A DNA stretch of 13,431 nucleotides, taken from contig JAAZGI010000304.1 of assembly GCA_012511315.1 (NCBI GenBank), forward strand, positions 1-13,431. The letters run 5' to 3'. Positions 6,228 to 13,431 of this stretch are shown here, piece after piece (positions within the stretch are counted from its first letter, which is position 1; every line of letters starts with the position of its first letter). The notes below the pieces were generated by a model that was not told the origin of the DNA, ran no database searches, and saw only the letters and a list, made by a program, of their open reading frames with translations. Both the position numbers and the translations under genes were made by a program. The stretch is from Clostridium sp. GTDB lineage: Bacteria > Bacillota > Clostridia > Clostridiales > Clostridiaceae.

Positions 6228-6662
6228 TTGGAAAAATCAGAGTTAGTCGGGTTAATTTCCGTGGTTCATCGAAAAACCCAAATTTATTTAAATCAAGAAC
6301 TTAAAAAATATGGACTAAATTCAGCGGAGTTCGTCTATTTGATTCATATCCGGGACAATGAGCCTTCAGAACTTAAGTCTTTAGGAGCTCATTTGCGCAT
6401 GGATGATGCTCAAACCACTCGAGTCATTAAAAGTCTTGAGGAGAAAGGTTTGGCCACCAAATTGCGAAATCAAAAAGATCGTCGAGCCTATGATGTGAGC
6501 CTTACCGATTACGGTCGAGATCTTAAGCCGAAGATTATAAAGGATTTGAATTGTTGGGTTGATCTCATTACTAAAGGGGTTAAACCTGATGAAATGAATC
6601 AATTCTTAGGTATATTACGAAAAACAGCAAAAAAAGCTGTTGAATTAACGGAAGGGAAGTGA
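6228..6662 (+). CDS. MarR-family transcriptional regulator
   Basis: The 144-residue protein has the winged helix-turn-helix layout of MarR: helices at about 30-75, a recognition-helix region DDAQTTRVIKSLEEKGL, and a wing with the typical DRRAYDVSLTDYG. Flanking helices form the dimer. The start is TTG at 6228, chosen because AAAGGAGG (6211-6218) lies nine bases upstream and no ATG or GTG is better placed. Four bases separate its stop from the first exporter gene, so the three genes are one operon. By analogy with other MarR-exporter operons it is probably an autorepressor released by a drug-like ligand; the ligand is unknown. Confidence 0.93.
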   Translation: MEKSELVGLISVVHRKTQIYLNQELKKYGLNSAEFVYLIHIRDNEPSELKSLGAHLRMDDAQTTRVIKSLEEKGLATKLRNQKDRRAYDVSLTDYGRDLKPKIIKDLNCWVDLITKGVKPDEMNQFLGILRKTAKKAVELTEGK

Positions 6663-6666
6663 AGAA

Positions 6667-8391
6667 ATGCTAAAAAAGTTATTGCCATTTATGAAGAAAT
6701 ACCGCTTATATGCGATATTAAGTCCAGTCATGATGGTTTTAGAAGTAGGCGCTGATGTATTGGTTCCATTTCTAATGTCGCGTATTGTGGATATTGGAAT
6801 TAAAAATCAAGATATGAGTTTTGTGATTCAAACCGGGTTATTAATGATTCTTTTGGCTTTAGGTGGAATGTTTATGGGGGTTGTCAGTTCATTTTTTGGT
6901 GCTAGGGCTGGGTATGGCTTTGCAGCCGAAATTCGTGCCAAAGCCTTTCAACAAATTCAGAAATTTTCCTTTGCCAACCTTGATACATTAAGTGCTCCCA
7001 CTTTAATCACGCGGTTGACGACTGACGCTGATATGATGGGGCAGGTTGCTATGATGAGCCTTAGAATGGCCATTCGAGCCCCCTTCTTAATGATTTTTGC
7101 CCTTATTATGTCAATCCGAGTAAATCCCGGATTATCTGTTGTTTTTGCAGTTGCTATTCCGGTGGTTGTGATTATTCTATTAATTGTTTTGAAATTTGCC
7201 AATCCTATGTTTAAAAGCATTCAGCGCCGTGTTGACCGTTTAAATGCTATTATTCAAGAAAACCTAATTGGAATTCGTGTTGTAAAATCCTTTAATCGTC
7301 AGCCCTATGAGGAAAAACGATTTAAGGTCCGAAATGATACACTTAAAGACAGGGCAATGAAAGCTATTTCTTTGATTATGGTTCTAATGCCCACATTAAA
7401 CTTAATTATTTATGCTTGCATTGGGGCTGTTCTTTGGTTTGGCGGACAACAAATCATGGCAGGTACTATGTTACCAGGTGAATTGATTGCCTTTGTTACA
7501 TATATCACTCAAATTATGATGGCTCTCATGATGTTGTCTATGTATTTTATGATGCTGACACGTGGCTCGGCTTCAGCCAGTCGTTTAATCGAAGTTTTGG
7601 AGACGGAATCAGAAATCGAATTTCCTATTGATGGGTTAGATCAGGTCAAAGACGGAAGTATTGAATTCCGTGACGCCCACTTCCGTTATCCCAGTAATAG
7701 TCAGGACGTGTTGAAAGCCATCAGTTTAACCATTGATTCAGGGCAATTGGTTGGAATTATTGGTAGTACAGGTTCCTCAAAATCCAGCTTAATTCAACTG
7801 ATTCCACGACTCTATGACGTGACGGCTGGGGAAGTTAGGGTAGGTGGCCACAATGTAAAAGACTATAAGTTAGACGCCCTACGTCAACAGATTGGGATGG
7901 TTTTACAAAAGAATACACTAGTGACAGGCACCATCGCTTCTAATATGCGCTGGGGTAATGAAGAGGCTAGTGATGAAGAAATTATTGAAGCTTTAAAGCA
8001 GGCTCAAGCTTGGGAATTTGTTTCCAAATATCCTGAGGGAATTCACCACGAGGTGGAACAAAGTGGCTCAAACTTCTCTGGAGGTCAAAAGCAGCGGCTT
8101 ACCATAGCCAGAGCTTTGATTAAAAGACCAAAGGTTTTGATCCTGGATGACTCAACCAGTGCAGTGGATATGTCGACGGATGCAAAACTACGGGACAGCT
8201 TCCGAGAAAATATTGGTGATGTGACGACTATTATCATTGCACAGCGAATTTCATCCATTGAAGATGCTGACACGATTATTGTGATGGATCATGGAATGGT
8301 TGAAAGCCAGGGAACCCATGAGGAGCTATTAGAAAAATCCCCGATTTATCGAGAAATTAGTGAAACACAGGAAAGGGGGTTGGCTGGATAA
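6667..8391 (+). CDS. Heterodimeric ABC multidrug exporter, subunit with degenerate ATP site (BmrC/TM287 type)
   Basis: This 574-residue half transporter has a six-helix membrane domain (about 12-300) and an ATPase domain (about 330-560). The ATPase has Walker A GSTGSSKS (366-373), a Q-loop VLQ, an intact signature FSGGQ (470-474) and Walker B LILDD (491-495). The catalytic Glu is replaced by Asp495 and the switch His by Gln (AQRISS, Gln526). Asp-for-Glu and Gln-for-His mark the non-catalytic partner in exporters such as BmrCD and TM287/288. Unusually, Walker A also has Ser371 where Gly is expected (GxxGxGKS/T). It should pair with the next gene product, donating the good signature motif to the working ATP site. 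Its stop overlaps the next start by one base (TAATG). Confidence 0.94.
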   Translation: MLKKLLPFMKKYRLYAILSPVMMVLEVGADVLVPFLMSRIVDIGIKNQDMSFVIQTGLLMILLALGGMFMGVVSSFFGARAGYGFAAEIRAKAFQQIQKFSFANLDTLSAPTLITRLTTDADMMGQVAMMSLRMAIRAPFLMIFALIMSIRVNPGLSVVFAVAIPVVVIILLIVLKFANPMFKSIQRRVDRLNAIIQENLIGIRVVKSFNRQPYEEKRFKVRNDTLKDRAMKAISLIMVLMPTLNLIIYACIGAVLWFGGQQIMAGTMLPGELIAFVTYITQIMMALMMLSMYFMMLTRGSASASRLIEVLETESEIEFPIDGLDQVKDGSIEFRDAHFRYPSNSQDVLKAISLTIDSGQLVGIIGSTGSSKSSLIQLIPRLYDVTAGEVRVGGHNVKDYKLDALRQQIGMVLQKNTLVTGTIASNMRWGNEEASDEEIIEALKQAQAWEFVSKYPEGIHHEVEQSGSNFSGGQKQRLTIARALIKRPKVLILDDSTSAVDMSTDAKLRDSFRENIGDVTTIIIAQRISSIEDADTIIVMDHGMVESQGTHEELLEKSPIYREISETQERGLAG

Positions 8392-10226
8392 TGAAGGATG
8401 AAAAAGCTATCAAACAAAAAGTAATGCCGAACAATCCACTAATGACTATTCGGCGTCTCTTAAGTTATTATAAAGATCACAAAATAATGTTTACCCTTGG
8501 AATTATTTTGGTAATCAGTGCCACGATTTTTCAGGTTGCTGCCAACGGAATGCTGAGCCCTATTGTAGATGCCGTGACCATTGATCGTAGCCTCCCCCTG
8601 TTACAACATTATCTGTTCATCATGATGGGTTTGGTCGTGGGTATAACAGCAAGCCAGTATATCGGGAACCTGTTAATGGCTCGACTTGCACAAACCATTA
8701 TTCACACGATTCGTACGGAGCTGTTTGCTAAAATTCAACGGATGCCGATTGCTTATCACGACACTCAAGGTCATGGTCGGATTATGTCCTCCTTTACCAA
8801 TGATGTGGATCTTTTAAATCAGGCCTTAGAGCAAAGTGTGGCTCAGATTTTGACCTCTATCATTGCGGTAGTTGGTACCTTTACGATGATGACCATTTTA
8901 AGTCCCATGCTGACACTAGCTATGGTTCTAATGATGGTTGCGTCACTATTTTTAATCCGCTTTGTGGCTGGCCGTTCATCTAAGTTCTTCCGCTCAAGAC
9001 AAAGCTCTATGGCGGATATGAATAGTTACGTTGAGGAGATGGTGTCGGCCCAAAAGGTTGTTAAAGTCTTTGGCTACGAAGGAAATGCCATTAGTGAGTA
9101 TATTGAAATTAATGATGATTTACGAGAGTCAGCATCAAAGGCAGCGGCCTACGGCGTCATGCTGATGCCTTTAATGGGGAATATTTCCTTTATTCAATAT
9201 GCCATCATTGCCATGATGGGTGCTGCCCGAGTAATTACCGGTGCTATGACCTTAGGTAATATTACCGCCTTCTTGCAATACACTCGAACAGTTTCCAGAC
9301 CGATTACCATGGTGTCTAATCAAATGAACTCAATCTTAGCAGCCATTGCTGGAGCAGAACGAATCTTTGAGATGATGGATGGTGTAGAAGAAGAAATGGC
9401 TGGAGAAGTTCGGCTTAATCGTGATTGCAGTGGAGACCGTGGCCTGTGCTGGATGGTTCCAGATGCGGATGGAAAAATTGAGAATATTCCCGTTAAAGGA
9501 GATATCCGTTTGAAGGAAGTTGATTTTTCCTATGTAAAAGGAAAGCAGATTCTTCATGATGTGTCCCTATTTGCAAAACCGGGTCAACGAATTGCATTAG
9601 TCGGTTCGACGGGCGCTGGTAAAACGACGATAACAAACCTTATTAATCGCTTCTATGAAATTGAGAACGGTACGATTACCTTTGATGGCGTTGATATTAA
9701 ACGGATCAATAAATTAGATTTGCGAAGTGTTATGAGTGTTGTGCTTCAGGATGTCCATTTGTTTGAAGGGACGATTGCCGATAACATTCGGTTTGGTCGA
9801 TTAGATGCAACGGATGAAGAAGTGATTGAAGCGGCTAAGTTAGCTAATGCTGATACATTTATTCGCCATCTGAAGGATGGATATGATACCTTTATTAGTA
9901 ATGATGGCAGTAGCTTGTCACAAGGCGAGCGTCAACTTCTATCCATCGCTAGAGCAGCCATTGCTGACCCTGTCGTACTAATCTTGGATGAGGCCACCTC
10001 TTCCATTGATACCCGAACAGAAAAGTTAATTGAAAGTGGAATGCATGAATTGATGGAAGGTCGTACGACTCTAGTCATTGCTCACCGCTTATCAACGGTC
10101 CGTCGATCCAATGCTATTATTGTATTGGAGAATGGTGAAATTGTTGAGAGAGGCGATCATCAGGAATTGATGGAACAGAAAGGTCGTTACTATAGACTGA
10201 ATATGGGTACTGAAGAACTAGGATAG
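8391..10226 (+). CDS. Heterodimeric ABC multidrug exporter, catalytic subunit (BmrD/TM288 type)
   Basis: This 611-residue half transporter begins at an ATG sharing its A with the preceding stop; GGAAAGGGGG upstream is the ribosome binding site, so translation is probably coupled. Six membrane helices lie within about 30-320. Its ATPase domain (about 370-600) has intact Walker A GSTGAGKT (405-412), Walker B LILDE with catalytic Glu534, and switch His565 (IAHRLS). The signature is LSQGE (509-513), with Gln in place of the first Gly, as usual for this subunit type. With the partner it gives one consensus and one degenerate ATP site. A linker of about 35 residues (336-370) before the ATPase domain contains two Cys (346, 353). 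The likely role is drug or lipid export; substrates cannot be read from sequence. Confidence 0.95.
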   Translation: MKDEKAIKQKVMPNNPLMTIRRLLSYYKDHKIMFTLGIILVISATIFQVAANGMLSPIVDAVTIDRSLPLLQHYLFIMMGLVVGITASQYIGNLLMARLAQTIIHTIRTELFAKIQRMPIAYHDTQGHGRIMSSFTNDVDLLNQALEQSVAQILTSIIAVVGTFTMMTILSPMLTLAMVLMMVASLFLIRFVAGRSSKFFRSRQSSMADMNSYVEEMVSAQKVVKVFGYEGNAISEYIEINDDLRESASKAAAYGVMLMPLMGNISFIQYAIIAMMGAARVITGAMTLGNITAFLQYTRTVSRPITMVSNQMNSILAAIAGAERIFEMMDGVEEEMAGEVRLNRDCSGDRGLCWMVPDADGKIENIPVKGDIRLKEVDFSYVKGKQILHDVSLFAKPGQRIALVGSTGAGKTTITNLINRFYEIENGTITFDGVDIKRINKLDLRSVMSVVLQDVHLFEGTIADNIRFGRLDATDEEVIEAAKLANADTFIRHLKDGYDTFISNDGSSLSQGERQLLSIARAAIADPVVLILDEATSSIDTRTEKLIESGMHELMEGRTTLVIAHRLSTVRRSNAIIVLENGEIVERGDHQELMEQKGRYYRLNMGTEELG

Positions 10227-10290
10227 GCATCGATGCCAAACTAAGTGATGAAAATCACGGGCCGATATTGAAGAAAATCCCGTTGACAAA

Positions 10291-10325
10291 GCAAAGCCCT
10301 AGGAGAGAAGCTCCTGGGGCTTTGC
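10291..10325 (+). terminator. Strong hairpin ending the exporter operon, no T-run
   Basis: GCAAAGCCCTAGGAG (10291-10305) and CTCCTGGGGCTTTGC (10311-10325) form a 15-bp stem with one G-U around AGAAG. The following bases are TGAATGATTG, not a T-run, so it may be a weak terminator or an mRNA-stabilising hairpin. Its place 64 bases after the operon stop supports a 3'-end function. Confidence 0.6.
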
Positions 10326-10563
10326 TGAATGATTGATCCTCTATTTATTTACCGTTTTAAGTTTTGAAGACACCTAGTGTTGTATAATAAAGGAATAGAT
10401 TAGTAATAAAGAACCGGTGACAAATATAAGACACGTAGGCCTTAAGCTCTGAATAGGTCGACATTATAAATTGTTTTGAGTGGTTAAAAATAATATTTGA
10501 AAGCTGTTGGCACTTACTGAAAACGTGTGTGAGAACTTAATCCCTTTACGAGGAGAAAAATAA
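10326..10563 (+). other. Upstream region of homoserine kinase
   Basis: TATAAT at 10383-10388 is the best -10 candidate but has only a poorly spaced TTGAAG at 10364-10369. If used, it leaves a leader of about 170 bases. No T-box motif or other known riboswitch was recognised, and no small gene is visible. Confidence 0.35.
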
Positions 10564-11439
10564 ATGAAAATCAAAATACCGGCTACATCGGCCAATCTAG
10601 GCTGTGGATATGATACTTTAGGTCTAGCACTGAGTTTATATAATAGCTTTGAGATTATACCGGCTGAAGAAGATGGTCTTGTAGGCGACGATCGAGATAT
10701 AGCTAACCACATGGTGTTTGGGGCGAAAAATCTAGCCTGTGAGATGCTTGAATTGCCCGTGAAGGGAATGAAATTGACGATTGATGCCCAAATACCAGAG
10801 TCTAGTGGCTTAGGTTCTTCTGCTACTTGTATTCTAGCTGGTGTCATGGCGGCCTTATTTTTAAATGGAAAAAAGCAAGACCCCAAAGTGATTTTAAAAA
10901 TTGCCACAAAGATCGAAGGACATTCTGGTAATATTGTGCCTGCTTTTAAGGGAGGATTAGCTGCTTCCATGGATAGCGAGGTCGGTATTATTTATAAAAA
11001 ATTTAATACCAGTAGTGACTTGATTTTTATGACCGTGATTCCTCCTTTTGAATTTTCAACCGCAGGAGCTAGAGCGGCACTACCAATAATGATTCGACAT
11101 AGTGATGCAGTTGCTAACTTATCTCGAATTATTCTTTTAGCCGATGCACTTGAAAATGGAAAAACAAACAATATGCAACTACTATTTCACGATGAGCTCC
11201 ATGAAAAATACCGTTTGCCTTTGATTAAAGAGCTGGATCCAAATTATGAAATGATGTGGAATTACTGTTTAAATAATACTCGCGGGGTTTATCTGAGTGG
11301 ATCAGGTCCGGCTTTTGTAGCAATTGTTCAGCCGAGTGACGCTGACATTTTGAAAGCAGACCTTGAAAGCATGGCTCCTCAGTATAAAATATTAAAACTA
11401 CGCGCCAATAACTGGGGAACAGAGACTTCCAGTTATTAA
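10564..11439 (+). CDS. thrB: Homoserine kinase
   Basis: This 291-residue GHMP kinase phosphorylates homoserine with ATP to O-phosphohomoserine, the step before threonine synthase. The N-terminal family motif PATSANLGCGYDTLGLAL covers residues 6-23. The ATP-binding loop is PESSGLGSSAT (78-88), the third region is EGHSGNIVPAFKGG (118-130) and the C-terminal GHMP motif is LSGSGPA (244-250). Length is normal. The usual ThrB sequence EGHPDN reads EGHSGN here, so Pro and Asp are replaced, although His120 and Asn123 are kept. GAGGAG before the ATG (10550-10555) is a good ribosome binding site. It stands alone, without hom or thrC, and has its own terminator. The fold is certain; homoserine as substrate is very likely. 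Confidence 0.9.
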   Translation: MKIKIPATSANLGCGYDTLGLALSLYNSFEIIPAEEDGLVGDDRDIANHMVFGAKNLACEMLELPVKGMKLTIDAQIPESSGLGSSATCILAGVMAALFLNGKKQDPKVILKIATKIEGHSGNIVPAFKGGLAASMDSEVGIIYKKFNTSSDLIFMTVIPPFEFSTAGARAALPIMIRHSDAVANLSRIILLADALENGKTNNMQLLFHDELHEKYRLPLIKELDPNYEMMWNYCLNNTRGVYLSGSGPAFVAIVQPSDADILKADLESMAPQYKILKLRANNWGTETSSY

Positions 11440-11540
11440 AGCGATGTGATTTTAATAAACTAAAGCTACAAGCCAGACAATCATTGAAACACAAAAAATG
11501 GATTGTTTGATAGGTTGGAAAAGGTTTTAGAGGATGATTT

Positions 11541-11567
11541 AAAGCAGAGGAAATTCTCTGCTTTTTT
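11541..11567 (+). terminator. Rho-independent terminator of homoserine kinase
   Basis: AAAGCAGAG (11541-11549) pairs with CTCTGCTTT (11556-11564) around GAAATT, and the T-run continues to 11567. It lies 102 bases after the thrB stop. Confidence 0.9.
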
Positions 11568-11793
11568 ATCTTTCATTCATAGTATTTCTATAGACGGGAT
11601 CAAAACAAAGCAGCGAAAAGATGGGCAAACAGAACATAGATCATCGTTTGTAATTAGGGCTCAGATAGTTTTGGAAAAAGAATTAAAATCCCAATAAAAG
11701 ATATCAGATTTACTCGGTGTAATGGCCTCATACTGGGGCTCGTGTGATAAACTAAAGTTTGTAAATAATGATTAAAACATAGGCGGTATCAGT
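11568..11793. other. Intergenic spacer before the MFS gene
   Basis: No gene is credible here. A small inverted repeat AAACTAAAGTTT lies just upstream of the MFS gene (about 11750-11761) and could be an operator, but no clear promoter hexamers accompany it. Confidence 0.3.
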
Positions 11794-13020
11794 ATGAATT
11801 GGAAATTTCCCCGTAGAATATGGCTTTTTCTTGCAGCTTCTTTTAGTTTTGGCCTAGGGCAGGCCTTTACCATGCTTTTTCTAAATTTTTATCTAAGAGC
11901 CTTAGGTCTTGATGCCTCCTTGCAGGGACTGGTTAATGCGATGCCGGCTTTTATATCGGCTCTGATGAGTATTCCGGCAGTGTTAGTCACTCGGCGCTTT
12001 GGCGAAGTTAAAACTTTAAAGTTGGGTATTGGATTAGGCTTTGTCGGAATAGGCATGTTAGCCATAGCCAATGGTGCGCCATTAGCCTTAGCTGGATCCC
12101 TAGTTCAAGGAATCGGCAGTGCTTTAATGATGGTGGCGAGCTCACCCTTTATGGCAGCTGAAACTTCAGAAGAAAACAGAGTTCCGCTGTTTTCACTACA
12201 GATGGCTCTATCGACAGGAGCTGGTTTCTTAGGAAACATCTTAGGGGGGCAGGTTCCTTCACTATATGCACGGTATGCAAGTGTATCTTCAGACTCCCTG
12301 CCAGCTATTCGAGCGGCAATCATAGTAGCGGTTATTTTTCAGTTGGGTGGTATGATACCAGCCTTTATGATCAGTAGTTCAAATCGCAAAGCCCCAGTTC
12401 CCTACAAGCGAATGGAAGCCTTTCGAATTGAGGATAAAAAATTAATGGGCAAATTAATTCTTCCAAACATTTTAGTAGGTCTAGGTGCTGGTGCCACGAT
12501 TCCTTATTTGAATCTTTTTATTGAAGCGAAGTTTAGCATTAACTATAGTCAACTGGGGAGTCTTTTTGGCTGGACTTCTCTCGCGACTGCGGCCACAGTG
12601 TTGATTCAACCAAGACTTGTTCGTAGGATGGGACAAATACGGGCTGTGGTAGCTGTTCAAACGGCCAGTTTACCTTTCCTTTTTCTTTTAGGTTTCTCAC
12701 CTGCTTTTTCCCTAGTGGTGCTTTCTTTATTTACCAGAGGAGCCCTGATGAATGCAGCGGGACCTGTCTTTAGTGCCTTTGCTATGAGTCAATTACCAGA
12801 TGGAGATCGGCCCATGTTTGCAGCCCTTAACTCCATGAGTTGGAACATTGGCTGGGCGGTAGCGGCAACCTTATCAGGGGTCTTCCGAAGTTTTTTTGGA
12901 CCAGCAGGATTATTGGATGCCTTCCGCTGGCTATTTGTTTGGACCATTTTAATGTATGCACTATCAATGCTAATGACCTATTTATTTTTGGTTCCACGCC
13001 GACAAAAGATGATTTTGTAA
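11794..13020 (+). CDS. Major facilitator superfamily transporter
   Basis: The 408-residue, very hydrophobic protein has about twelve membrane segments arranged as two halves of six, with a polar central loop near residues 200-220 (SSNRKAPVPYKRMEAF). After helix 2 the loop VTRRFGEVKTLKLG is a variant of MFS motif A. The matching loop in the second half reads QPRLVRRMGQIRAV. These features fit an MFS permease, probably an efflux-type protein of the 12-helix class. The substrate cannot be inferred. The ribosome binding site AGGCGG (11781-11786) has one mismatch and is weaker than its neighbours'. It converges on a ThiF-like gene across a bidirectional terminator. The unrelated exporter operon lies further upstream; a shared role is not indicated. 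Confidence 0.9.
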   Translation: MNWKFPRRIWLFLAASFSFGLGQAFTMLFLNFYLRALGLDASLQGLVNAMPAFISALMSIPAVLVTRRFGEVKTLKLGIGLGFVGIGMLAIANGAPLALAGSLVQGIGSALMMVASSPFMAAETSEENRVPLFSLQMALSTGAGFLGNILGGQVPSLYARYASVSSDSLPAIRAAIIVAVIFQLGGMIPAFMISSSNRKAPVPYKRMEAFRIEDKKLMGKLILPNILVGLGAGATIPYLNLFIEAKFSINYSQLGSLFGWTSLATAATVLIQPRLVRRMGQIRAVVAVQTASLPFLFLLGFSPAFSLVVLSLFTRGALMNAAGPVFSAFAMSQLPDGDRPMFAALNSMSWNIGWAVAATLSGVFRSFFGPAGLLDAFRWLFVWTILMYALSMLMTYLFLVPRRQKMIL

Positions 13021-13074
13021 TCAGTTTATCTCTTTCACAGAGAGCAAGGATATTTGAGTGAATTTAAGTGCATA

Positions 13075-13117
13075 ATAAAAATGCCGACTCGCGGTTATGG
13101 TGAGTCGGCATTTCTAT
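13075..13117. terminator. Bidirectional terminator between MFS and ThiF-like genes
   Basis: ATGCCGACTC (13081-13090) and GAGTCGGCAT (13102-13111) form a perfect 10-bp stem. A-rich sequence on the left gives TTTTTATT on the minus strand, and TTTCTATTTC follows on the plus strand, so it can end both converging transcripts. Confidence 0.88.
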
Positions 13118-13150
13118 TTCTGGTCAAATGTTATTGATTTACTTGTTTTT

Positions 13151-13206
13151 GAATCTTTAGATCTTTGAAACTTTGAATCTTTGTATCTTTAGATCATTGA
13201 ATCTTT
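13151..13206. repeat. Tandem 8-base repeat, seven units
   Basis: The units read GAATCTTT, AGATCTTT, GAAACTTT, GAATCTTT, GTATCTTT, AGATCATT and GAATCTTT, in strict 8-base register. GAATCTTT occurs exactly three times, and a weaker eighth unit, AATTTTTT, follows to 13214. It lies between the ThiF-like stop and the shared terminator, so it should be transcribed in the 3' untranslated part of that gene. Confidence 0.8.
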
Positions 13207-13230
13207 AATTTTTTCATGAAAGCTAAGCCC

Positions 13231-13431
13231 TTAAAGATCCAAAACAATAAACTCTGGCGTTTCTAAATCAATAAACAGTAGCTTTCCTGCTAGGGTGTTT
13301 TCTCTGCCAATTAAAACTTTGACGGCTTCAGCAACTTGAATCGATGCGACAGTAGATACAATAAAAACGGGATTTCCCCAATAGGAGGAAACTTTTTCCT
13401 CCTGATTCTGATAGAGCTTGGATAGGGCTCT
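13231..13431 (-). CDS. ThiF/MoeB/HesA-family adenylyltransferase, C-terminal fragment
   Basis: Read on the minus strand from the window edge, 66 residues run to a TAA at 13233-13231; the start lies beyond the window. The visible part is the typical end of E1-like enzymes that adenylate the C-terminus of a sulfur-carrier or ubiquitin-like protein. It has NPVFIVSTVASIQVAEAVKV, then a Gly (LIG) and the closing strands KLLFIDLETPEFIVLDL. The ATP and Cys/zinc motifs are outside the window, so thiamine, molybdopterin or another sulfur-transfer pathway cannot be decided. It is too short to appear as a full reading frame. Confidence 0.8.
   Translation of the reverse strand, partial: RALSKLYQNQEEKVSSYWGNPVFIVSTVASIQVAEAVKVLIGRENTLAGKLLFIDLETPEFIVLDL

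Noticed and set aside
10464..10970. 168-codon minus-strand frame across the thrB start
   Set aside because: It is antisense to the conserved homoserine kinase motifs and is a by-product of that gene's codon use.
11503..11697. 64-codon reading frame starting at TTG
   Set aside because: It has no ribosome binding site, runs through the thrB terminator hairpin and resembles no known protein.
3949..11719. ATTTACTCGGTG found at 3949-3960 and again at 11708-11719
   Set aside because: A shared 12-mer is expected by chance in a window of this size, and the flanks do not match.
12840..13061. 73-codon frame overlapping the end of the MFS gene
   Set aside because: It lies almost wholly inside the MFS gene in another frame, with no start signal.

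Overview
The window looks like part of a low-GC Firmicute chromosome, most likely a clostridial anaerobe. The evidence is AT-rich DNA, strong AGGAGG-type ribosome binding sites, TTGACA/TATAAT promoters, and the gene order mazG (YabN type) – HU – rqcP – divIC/ftsB – S1-domain protein, which is typical of Clostridia and Bacilli. In spore formers, yabP and yabQ usually lie between rqcP and divIC, and spoIIE usually follows the S1-domain gene and its tRNAs. None of the three is present here, so the organism has probably lost, or never had, this part of the sporulation programme.

Layout. Positions 1-2798 hold the housekeeping cluster: the 3' part of a tetrapyrrole-methylase/MazG fusion, HU with its terminator, RqcP, a DivIC/FtsB-like division protein and a CvfD/YabR-like S1 protein. 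Positions 3074-3646 hold two tRNA transcription units, each with a near-consensus promoter and a terminator: elongator tRNA-Met plus tRNA-Leu(UAA), then initiator tRNA-fMet. Positions 3647-4464 are 818 bases with no convincing gene but several inverted repeats and one strong promoter. This is the least explained part of the window.

Positions 4465-5952 hold an orphan CapA/PgsA-type lipoprotein with a strong terminator. Positions 6228-10226 form a three-gene unit: a MarR-family regulator starting at TTG, followed by two half-size ABC exporters that overlap by one base. They should form a heterodimeric multidrug exporter of the BmrCD/LmrCD/TM287-288 type, with the regulator controlling its own operon. 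Positions 10564-11439 encode homoserine kinase and 11794-13020 an MFS transporter. After a bidirectional terminator, the 3' end of a ThiF/MoeB/HesA-type gene enters from the right on the minus strand.

No phage, insertion sequence, CRISPR array or known defence system was recognised. The best candidates for something undescribed are a possible structured RNA at about 4045-4152 behind its own promoter, the hairpin-rich DNA on both sides of it, a C1xU72 initiator tRNA, a shared leader in front of both tRNA units, a Gly-to-Ser change in the Walker A motif of the first exporter subunit, and an 8-base tandem repeat downstream of the ThiF-like gene. All of these rest on reading by eye; no folding or database search was run.
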